Shown: one piece after another, positions 12,620 through 18,885 of the stretch
Numbering within the stretch: position 1 is the stretch's first letter
How the letters are laid out: each line of letters starts with the position of its first letter
Position numbers and translations under genes: made by a program
Assembly (NCBI GenBank): GCA_938030835.1
Contig: CALHID010000028.1
Location: 1-18,885, forward strand
Direction: 5' to 3'
DNA length: 18,885 nucleotides
Source: an uncultured Actinomyces sp.
Lineage (GTDB): Bacteria; Actinomycetota; Actinomycetes; Actinomycetales; Actinomycetaceae
The notes under the pieces: model-generated
What the model was told of the DNA's origin: nothing
Database searches by the model: none
What the model saw: only the letters and a program-made list of their open reading frames with translations

Positions 12620-14647
12620 TTAGTGCTGCTCTTTATTCGTATTTGCGTCGCCCTGTGGGTTCTGCCCATTACCCTGCGGCTTCTGCCCATTCCCTTGCTG
12701 GCCGTTACCCTGCTGGTTCTTATCGCCTTGTTGATTCTGGCCATTCCCATTTTCAGGGATTGTCACGCAGTTCTTCGTGGGCTGCGAGGCGCGCCCATTT
12801 TCAGCCACTGACACGACCTCGATACACACTTCACCGGGAACAGCCTTTACCGACACCGCATTCTGGCGCGTCTCAGCAACCGCATCATCCGCCCCCGGCT
12901 TTGAAACGGTATAGACATAACGCCTATGCCCGGCCGACGTGGTCTCAACCGCGGGGTCAGTCCAACTCCACTGAATATCCTCGCCATTCACGCGTGCAAC
13001 CAATTGGTCAACCGCGGGCGGAGGAACAGCAATCGGGTCTTCACCCTGCGATCCCTGCGTGGAAGAGCTACTTGCCGAGGCCGTAGGAGAAGCAGTCTGC
13101 TTCCCCACCCCAATGATGCTGCCTCCTCCCGTCAGCATTGCAACAATCACAGCGCCTAAAACCACCATTGCCATGACGACAAGGGCGATGATCGCGATGA
13201 TTCTCTTCGGGCCCGAACGTCGACCATCTGGGAGATAGCCCAAGGGGTGGCCGGTATCGAAGGTATTTTGAGTTGTATGTCCCGGAGCGTGCCACGAGTC
13301 TGGGGCAGGTGCATATCCGGCACCGAATTGCTCACTGGATGCGTCAACCGCTGAGGCATCCTGCTGGTGGAGACCAGCGAAATCCTGCTGGTTCTCCGAG
13401 GTTGGTATCGGGCCTTGCATACCCGAAAGTGAGGCATCGACGGGCTGAGACTGCATTCCGCTGGACGCGCTCCCTGCCGCGGCGTTCCCGCTGACCGGAT
13501 TGGTTACGGATGCGGGTGAAGGGGAAGCGGCCTCGGCGGAGGAGGATGCGGCCTCGGCAGCGGAAGAAGAGGCAGCCTGACCCAGGTCAAGGGAAGGCGC
13601 ACGCAAACGCGTTCGCTCGGCATCGATCGAAGGCATCGCACGCAGGCGGGTTGCCTCATCTTGAGCCGCATTCGGGGAATTTTCGCCCTGGACAGCCCCC
13701 CACGAAGCCGCTCCGTCATCAGCGGCGCCAGCCGAAGAGCCATGAGCCCCAAAACTGCCTACGGTATTACCGTCACGCAGCTCCATCTTGGTGACCGGGC
13801 GTCCCATGAGGGTCTGAATATCTTGAAGCTGACGGCCCAGTTCAGCCGCTGAGGCAGTCCTCTTCCGGGGATCCAGCTGCATCGCGTGGCGCAAAACGCG
13901 CTCAAGTTCTTTGGGGGCATCCGGGCGAGAAAGCCCACGAATGCGCCCCTCATAGACTCGAGCAGCCACCGAGGCAGCACTATTGTCACCGACCGGATCC
14001 TCGAATGGGCTGCGCCCGCTGAGGAATGTCCACAAGGTTGTCGCCAGTGCCCACACATCCTGAGTCGGATGCGCGTGGGTGGAACGATTGTGCTGTTCAG
14101 GTGGAGCCCAGAGCACTGAGAAGCCATCCAGACTTCCTTTTTCCAAAGCTCCAATACGGGAGGCAACGCCGAAGTCTCCTAAGACCGGGTAGTTGTAGGA
14201 GTCGAACATGACGTTCGCTGGCTTGATATCGCGATGGACATAGCCATTACGGTGGAGCATCTCAACGCCACCGCACAAACGAATCACGACATCAAGTGCC
14301 CGATCCACAGCCATCGGCATTCGGCGTACCTGTTCGGCAACGTTTGCGACCGGACAGAATTCCATTTCCAAATAGGGACGACCATCGGGTGAAGTCCCAA
14401 TCGAATAGAGCTCCACCACAGCGGGGTGACCGGCAATCGAGGTCATGACATCGGCCTCGTGGCGGATTTGCGCGTACTCAACCTGGTCACCCACCGAGCG
14501 CGCAACCTTCACCGCAACTTCACGCGCAGGAAGCTCCTGGCGGTAGAGGTGAACGTCAGCGAAACCTCCAGAACCCAGGGCTCGCAGCCAGGTGTGACCG
14601 GGAAGCTCGGGAGGAGGAAGACGCCTAGAGGGAACCGAAGGGGTCAT
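12620..14647 (-). CDS. Membrane Ser/Thr protein kinase (PknB-like catalytic domain, FN3-like extracellular domain)
   Basis: 675 residues from ATG 14647, overlapping the transglutaminase stop by four bases (ATGA). The kinase domain (about 18-285) has GSGGFADV, K47 in VAVKVA, E64, HRDIKPANV (D140, K142, N145) and DFG (D158). The activation segment reads SLDGFSVLWAPPEQ and lacks the threonines usual in PknB-type loops. A 190-residue Ala/Ser-rich linker holds two TRLRA repeats (residues 333-350). A membrane helix (about 482-506) is followed by an FN3-like domain (about 542-631) with C608 and C627, then a Gly/Asn/Gln-rich tail. PASTA repeats are absent. It is likely to phosphorylate cytosolic targets, including an FHA partner such as the 1041-2435 protein (inference). 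It is the last gene of the moxR/DUF58/transglutaminase operon. Confidence 0.92.
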   Translation of the reverse strand: MTPSVPSRRLPPPELPGHTWLRALGSGGFADVHLYRQELPAREVAVKVARSVGDQVEYAQIRHEADVMTSIAGHPAVVELYSIGTSPDGRPYLEMEFCPVANVAEQVRRMPMAVDRALDVVIRLCGGVEMLHRNGYVHRDIKPANVMFDSYNYPVLGDFGVASRIGALEKGSLDGFSVLWAPPEQHNRSTHAHPTQDVWALATTLWTFLSGRSPFEDPVGDNSAASVAARVYEGRIRGLSRPDAPKELERVLRHAMQLDPRKRTASAAELGRQLQDIQTLMGRPVTKMELRDGNTVGSFGAHGSSAGAADDGAASWGAVQGENSPNAAQDEATRLRAMPSIDAERTRLRAPSLDLGQAASSSAAEAASSSAEAASPSPASVTNPVSGNAAAGSASSGMQSQPVDASLSGMQGPIPTSENQQDFAGLHQQDASAVDASSEQFGAGYAPAPDSWHAPGHTTQNTFDTGHPLGYLPDGRRSGPKRIIAIIALVVMAMVVLGAVIVAMLTGGGSIIGVGKQTASPTASASSSSTQGSQGEDPIAVPPPAVDQLVARVNGEDIQWSWTDPAVETTSAGHRRYVYTVSKPGADDAVAETRQNAVSVKAVPGEVCIEVVSVAENGRASQPTKNCVTIPENGNGQNQQGDKNQQGNGQQGNGQKPQGNGQNPQGDANTNKEQH
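12640..12760 (-). repeat. Imperfect tandem coding repeat, Gly/Asn/Gln tail of kinase
   Basis: Short degenerate units encoding NGQ, QQG and PQG steps are repeated about seven times at the 3' end of the kinase gene. The tail would be hydrophilic, disordered and exposed outside the membrane. Such repeats may vary in number between strains. Confidence 0.6.
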
Positions 14648-17172
14648 GATTGCTTACCTCTGAAGGGATGACGAAGACGGCGACGAAGCACACCCATCGG
14701 TGAAGCACCGTGCTTTTGGCGGTAGCGCGCGCTGAGTGAGGACAAGGAAAGCTTGCGGCGAATCCGGGTCCAGCGAGTTGCATTCTCGCGCAGCTCCTGA
14801 GTCAGCTCATCAACAATCTGCCAGGAATCAGTCGCTTGTTCGGGCTGAACCTCATCACCAGAGAAATCAGCAGTATCTGCCCAACGAGCAACACGAACAG
14901 GCCTGGGAAGTTCTTCGCCAAATTCATACCACTGAGGGGTTGAGGCACTGCTCTTGGCAGCACTTGCTGGCCACAACGGTGACGTCGTGAGCATCCATGC
15001 GGCCTCTTGACGAGTAAGGTCGGTGGGCACGACAACGCCGGCATCGCGTGCGAGATCAACGACTTCGTCCCATGAACCCGTCAGTGCCTGCGGAGGCGCG
15101 GACCAGCGGCGCTTCTTGGTACGGCGACTCTTGGCCAGCACAATAGCCAGAAGCGGGATTGCGATGATCGCAAGAATTCCACTACCGGTTGCAATGATTC
15201 GCCACGGAATCTTCAGACGCGAGTCATCATTCGAATCTGAACCACGATCGGTAGTTGTCGGGGGAAGTTCCGCGGGCTGTTCGGGTGGCTCTGGCGGTTG
15301 AAGAACCTGAGGACGCGGCACAGAACGCGGCTTCGGGACATCGGTTTGAGGCACTTGGTCGCGCGGCGGGGTCGGGTCGAAAACCGCCCAACCAACTCCT
15401 TGGAACTCGACCTCAACCCACGCGTGAACATCCGAACCGCGAAGATCGACATCGCCACCCTTCGATTCATTCGGATACGCGCCCATGACGACCCTGGCGT
15501 TCATACCGAGGTTGTGCAGCATCAGAGCCATGAGCACGGAGTACTGCTCATCGTCACCGATCATCTGCTCGCCTTCAAGCATGCGGCTCAGGCGGTCTGC
15601 TCGGTTACCCGGGCGTGACTGAGCGTTGTCTTCATTCGAATAGAAGCCTTTTTCCTTCAGGTAGCGCTCGATTGCGCGAGCCTTTGCAAGATCGCCCTGC
15701 TCGGCTGCTGAGGTCTGAGTCGCCAGATCTCGAACCGAATCGGGAACGCCTTTATCTCCGCCGCGATAGGGAACAGCACGGGTTCCTGACAGCTGGCCAT
15801 CGGACCAGATTGGAACAACCGTTGAATCCATGGAGTACACCATGGTTCCGCCCTGAACGTTCTTCGATGTCGCAAGTGCAGCATTCGCCCACATGTCGTA
15901 GTAGAGACCATCAGAGAGCGTAGTCACCACAGCGGCATTCGGGTTGCCCTCTTGTTGGTTCGTCTGGGTACCGGAAGCTGATGCCGATTGGTCAAAATTC
16001 ATGGTCGAAGGCGTACCGACGATCGGAACCCACGGGCCAAGGAGCTGCGACGTTGTGAAGGTCATATGAGCTGACGAGCTGCCTTCGGGGGCCTGTTGCT
16101 GCGGCAAGGTCGATCCCACGTGAATAAAGCCACCGGAGGGACCAGTTCCCGGAGCACTCATTGTCATAGTCGTTCCGTCGTAACTATCCATGACACCGAT
16201 ACGCACGCGCGCGCCTTCTGGAAGACCATCCACGTGGATCAAATTCTGCTCTTGCAAGTCAACGTTGTAGTGACGGAAAGCAGACAGCGGAGAGGGATAC
16301 TGACGCGCGTCCAAGGGGGGTTGGACAACATCGCGAAGCACAACGCGGGTGTACCACGGTCCATAGGCATTAGTGAGCGGAATAGCAGCAGCGGCGACAA
16401 CCGCAATAACCAGAGCGCCACCAGCGATTTGGCGGCCCAGGTGGATACTTCCCTGAGAGCCTCCCTGAGTGGTCTCCCCCAGCGTCGCTGAGGTATCCGA
16501 TGCCGTTCCACCACCGACACGAACATCCAAGCCAGCTTCGAGTCGACGGTACTGATCTGCCCATGCACACCAACCCAAGGCAAGTGCCCACCATGCGGCG
16601 ATCAGCCAAATATTCGGGAAGGTACCGCCCTTGCCCCAAGCAATACCGATAACTCCCATAACGGCCACGGGAATAACTGCAGCAATTGCACGCCCAGCGC
16701 GAAGCACCAATAACGCCGAGATGAAGGAGCACAGCAGGCCGGTCAGCCACGGGACCATTGCTGGACCGACGTAGGCAGAGGCCGGAGGTGTGATTGTCAG
16801 CAGGTCCTTCCATGCATAGACCACCTGCAAAACCAAGAGCTGCAGGGTGCGTGGGGTAGGAAGCCCGTAGAAAGTCGTCGAGGGGTAGGCCGCAACACCG
16901 CCAATAAGGAAGTGAGCTGCGATCAGCCCAGCAATCGTCGATAGCCAATCCCAGCGCCAGAAGCTCGAGGCCCAGGCGACGAAAAGCCCCGCAGCAACGC
17001 CGGCTGCAGCGGCGCGCAGGCCAACCCATGAGCCAAAAACGGCCTCGTGAACCCAAATGGTGGGAAGGAAAAGCAGAACTAGACCAATGAGGAACCAGGC
17101 CGGCAGACCTTGGCGAGAGATCTGGAAGCCGGCGCGAGCGCCCAGGTGAAAACCGGTGGTGGTTTGAGACAT
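14644..17172 (-). CDS. Transglutaminase-like membrane protein (TgpA-type) lacking the catalytic Cys
   Basis: 842 residues from ATG 17172 (GGGAGG upstream; TGATG overlap with the DUF58 gene). About seven membrane helices fill residues 20-290, then an extracytoplasmic part with a transglutaminase core (about 500-605), a further helix (about 658-679) and a basic cytosolic tail of about 160 residues. In the core, H583 (VHAWVEV) and D599 (FDPTP) are present, but the position of the nucleophile in the usual C-E-x-Y motif is Asp: the segment reads GDDEQYS with D541 before E542. The protein is thus probably not a transglutaminase or cysteine protease in the usual sense and may bind peptides or act structurally. 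Genes for MoxR, DUF58 and TgpA-like proteins commonly occur together in actinobacteria and are thought to work on envelope assembly. Confidence 0.88.
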   Translation of the reverse strand: MSQTTTGFHLGARAGFQISRQGLPAWFLIGLVLLFLPTIWVHEAVFGSWVGLRAAAAGVAAGLFVAWASSFWRWDWLSTIAGLIAAHFLIGGVAAYPSTTFYGLPTPRTLQLLVLQVVYAWKDLLTITPPASAYVGPAMVPWLTGLLCSFISALLVLRAGRAIAAVIPVAVMGVIGIAWGKGGTFPNIWLIAAWWALALGWCAWADQYRRLEAGLDVRVGGGTASDTSATLGETTQGGSQGSIHLGRQIAGGALVIAVVAAAAIPLTNAYGPWYTRVVLRDVVQPPLDARQYPSPLSAFRHYNVDLQEQNLIHVDGLPEGARVRIGVMDSYDGTTMTMSAPGTGPSGGFIHVGSTLPQQQAPEGSSSAHMTFTTSQLLGPWVPIVGTPSTMNFDQSASASGTQTNQQEGNPNAAVVTTLSDGLYYDMWANAALATSKNVQGGTMVYSMDSTVVPIWSDGQLSGTRAVPYRGGDKGVPDSVRDLATQTSAAEQGDLAKARAIERYLKEKGFYSNEDNAQSRPGNRADRLSRMLEGEQMIGDDEQYSVLMALMLHNLGMNARVVMGAYPNESKGGDVDLRGSDVHAWVEVEFQGVGWAVFDPTPPRDQVPQTDVPKPRSVPRPQVLQPPEPPEQPAELPPTTTDRGSDSNDDSRLKIPWRIIATGSGILAIIAIPLLAIVLAKSRRTKKRRWSAPPQALTGSWDEVVDLARDAGVVVPTDLTRQEAAWMLTTSPLWPASAAKSSASTPQWYEFGEELPRPVRVARWADTADFSGDEVQPEQATDSWQIVDELTQELRENATRWTRIRRKLSLSSLSARYRQKHGASPMGVLRRRLRHPFRGKQS

Positions 17173-18611
17173 CAGGCCAAACCTCCCGCAGCAACCAAGC
17201 GAGGAAGATCCTCAAGAGTCGGGCAATCAGCCAAAGTTCCGTGGTTCAGGCGACGCAGCTTCGGATGGCCGGGGCGAACCCGAACCACCGCGCTGCGCAC
17301 ATCAACCGGAATGGCGTTCAACAGGTGCGAAGCCTGATCGTCATCAACCGTTGGCGCAGCAATGATCGTGACAACCGAAAGACCGGGACGCTTAGCGATT
17401 GCCTCACGCAGACGCGCCATAAGATCAGCTTCACCCGAGTCTTGAATCTTGCACATCGCATCGAGCATGCGCGTTGCAGCACTGGTCGTGACCCAATCGG
17501 TGGCGGTCGTCAAAGACACAGTCCGAGAAGCAGCCATGTCGGCAACGACCAAAGAAGCCGCAATCGATACAGCGTTTTCGAAAGAATCACGGTCACTCCA
17601 CTGTCCCAGACGCGTATCCAAAACAACCAGATGGTGCGAACGTCGCGTTTCCTCAAACTGGCGAACAACAAGGCGCCCGGTGTGAGCGGTCATTGGCCAG
17701 TGGACATTTCGACGGTCATCACCGGGAACGTAATCACGAAGTGCGTGGAATGAAACATCAGAAGATGACAATTTCGCAGTCGTGACACCCTCAACATCGG
17801 CGTGGATACCCGTCGCATCGAAAGGAACGCGAATGGTCTTGGGATGGACGTACAGGGTCACCGGCTCCGACCACGTGCCAATTCGACGAATCAGACCCAA
17901 CGGGTCAGCGCGAAGTGCGCGCGCGGGGCCAACGGTGACCAGGCCTCGGCGATGGGTCACGACAGAGAACACTTCACTCCAGACTCCCTTTCCCGGAAGA
18001 GGAGGAACCAAGAATTGAAGTGCAGATGAGGCAATTGGAAGTTCGATGAGACCAGAGCGCGCGCGGCGATCCGACATATTTTCAGCGGTGATCTCGCCAA
18101 CGGCGGTTTGACCAGCAACAATGCGCTGACGCGGAAGTCGCACTGAAACCTTGTGAGGGGAAGGAACAATCACCCACACAACGGCGATGAGGAAGGCAAG
18201 AAGGCATGCGCAGGCGACGAAGAAGGCTTCAACCCAACCAAAAGCGCGAGACACGATGGCTGCGATGAGTGCTGAGAAGAGCACAACCCAGCCAACCGAG
18301 GTCACCGAGCGAGCCGCATGACGCAGGTACTTCACACCCGGCGCAGTCCCCAAAGATTGCGCGAAACGCGAGATTCCCTGGCGGAGTCCACCCACGCTTG
18401 CCTTCACATTCGCGCGTGCCGAGGCGAAGACTGAGCTCTTTGCCGAGCGTGCGAGTGCATCCTTTGAGCTTGCACCTTGTTTGGCGGAGGAGCGTTTTCC
18501 TTGACGACGTTCTCCGCTTACAAGGTGCTCTCCCCCGGGTTGTTTTGCGCCGCGGCGCGAACCTGAGGTGCGCGGGGCGGCAGGAGCTTTCGGAGCCGAA
18601 TGCTTAGCCAC
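17172..18611 (-). CDS. DUF58 domain membrane protein
   Basis: The GTG at 18611 (479 residues, MAKHSAPK) is preferred to a GTG two codons upstream (18617) because its spacing from GAAGGTG is better. A basic, Ala/Ser-rich N-terminus of about 100 residues precedes two membrane helices (about 105-122 and 126-149). A beta-rich region follows, then the DUF58 signature GDDRRNVHW (297-305) with RLVVRQFEE close behind, followed by a VWA-like half with VVLDTR. DUF58 proteins are regularly encoded beside MoxR AAA+ ATPases and are proposed to be their partners in assembling or maturing complexes. It overlaps the transglutaminase-like gene by one base. Confidence 0.9.
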   Translation of the reverse strand: MAKHSAPKAPAAPRTSGSRRGAKQPGGEHLVSGERRQGKRSSAKQGASSKDALARSAKSSVFASARANVKASVGGLRQGISRFAQSLGTAPGVKYLRHAARSVTSVGWVVLFSALIAAIVSRAFGWVEAFFVACACLLAFLIAVVWVIVPSPHKVSVRLPRQRIVAGQTAVGEITAENMSDRRARSGLIELPIASSALQFLVPPLPGKGVWSEVFSVVTHRRGLVTVGPARALRADPLGLIRRIGTWSEPVTLYVHPKTIRVPFDATGIHADVEGVTTAKLSSSDVSFHALRDYVPGDDRRNVHWPMTAHTGRLVVRQFEETRRSHHLVVLDTRLGQWSDRDSFENAVSIAASLVVADMAASRTVSLTTATDWVTTSAATRMLDAMCKIQDSGEADLMARLREAIAKRPGLSVVTIIAAPTVDDDQASHLLNAIPVDVRSAVVRVRPGHPKLRRLNHGTLADCPTLEDLPRLVAAGGLA

Positions 18612-18653
18612 GATCACCCACCTTCACGCCTTGGACTTCCTTGATGCGCATGT

Positions 18654-18885
18654 TTAGGCGCTCACCGCCGGGGCGGGAACGGAGGAAAGTGCACGCGCGA
18701 TAACGCCTTGAGCGGTTGCACCGGAGAAGGCTGCGTCGGGATCGACAACAATTCGGTGTGCCCACACGGGAGCTGCCAAGGCCTTGATGTCATCGGGAAG
18801 CACGAAGTGACGGCCCTGAGCTGCGGCCCATACTCGTGCACAGCGAACCATACCGATAGCACCACGGGTCGACACACCCAAGGTA
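18654..18885 (-). CDS. moxR: MoxR-type AAA+ ATPase, C-terminal end (5' part outside window)
   Basis: The frame is open to the right edge of the window; 76 residues are visible. The sequence LGVSTRGAIGMVRCARVWAA, then RHFVLPDDIKALA and WAHRIVVDP, is the C-terminal lid domain of MoxR ATPases, including the sensor-2 arginine in STRGA and the PDDI motif. Walker motifs would lie outside the window. The stop is 42 bases before the chosen DUF58 start, so the two are probably one operon. MoxR ATPases act as chaperone-like remodellers with DUF58 or VWA partners. Confidence 0.93.
   Translation of the reverse strand, partial: TLGVSTRGAIGMVRCARVWAAAQGRHFVLPDDIKALAAPVWAHRIVVDPDAAFSGATAQGVIARALSSVPAPAVSA

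Noticed and set aside
16370..17215. Open frame of 281 codons in another minus-strand frame over the transglutaminase-like gene
   Set aside because: The overlapping 842-residue frame has clear membrane and transglutaminase motifs; this one is Arg/Ser/Cys/Trp-rich noise.

Overview
The window is the core of an actinobacterial type VII secretion (T7SS/ESX) locus joined to a MoxR/DUF58/transglutaminase/Ser-Thr kinase operon. Moderately high G+C, GTG starts, EccB/EccD/mycosin proteins and paired WXG100 proteins point to Actinobacteria. The gene set and short intergenic gaps suggest an Actinomyces/Schaalia-like member of Actinomycetaceae, but the genus is an inference. No tRNA, rRNA, CRISPR array, transposase or integrase was seen, and no stretch over 300 bases lacks a gene. 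The T7SS motor ATPase EccC is not in the window and is expected to its left.

Layout, left to right. (1) Bases 1-2435, plus strand: the C-terminal membrane part of an EccD-type protein, overlapping by four bases an RDD-membrane/FHA fusion protein. (2) Bases 2425-8470, minus strand, read right to left: two WXG100 proteins (start 8470 and 8133), a strong hairpin, a small helical protein (start 7675), an alpha/beta-hydrolase of the DUF1023 type with a WXG-like N-terminal domain (start 7087), a lipoprotein whose start overlaps the hydrolase stop (start 5381), then a second small protein plus hydrolase pair (starts 4581 and 4209). (3) Bases 8650-12592, plus strand: eccD, eccB and mycP, each overlapping the next. 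(4) Bases 12620-18885, minus strand: moxR (partial), DUF58, transglutaminase-like and kinase genes; the last three are coupled by start/stop overlaps.

How it may work together: EccB, EccD and (off-window) EccC form the secretion channel, MycP is the membrane-anchored mycosin protease, and the WXG100 pair is the canonical small substrate. The two small protein plus hydrolase modules look like duplicated T7SS effectors. Their layout (helical partner, effector with WXG-like N-terminus and C-terminal lipase/esterase-like domain, then a lipoprotein in one copy) resembles LXG toxin/Lap/immunity loci and the TslA-TilA lipase/lipoprotein pair of Staphylococcus aureus. The most interesting hypothesis is therefore an actinobacterial secreted lipase/esterase toxin with lipoprotein immunity. 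A shared dyad, CAGTC-N6-GACTG, lies 36-38 bases before the start of both small genes and suggests common control. The kinase and the FHA protein may form a phospho-threonine signalling pair that controls secretion or the cell envelope.
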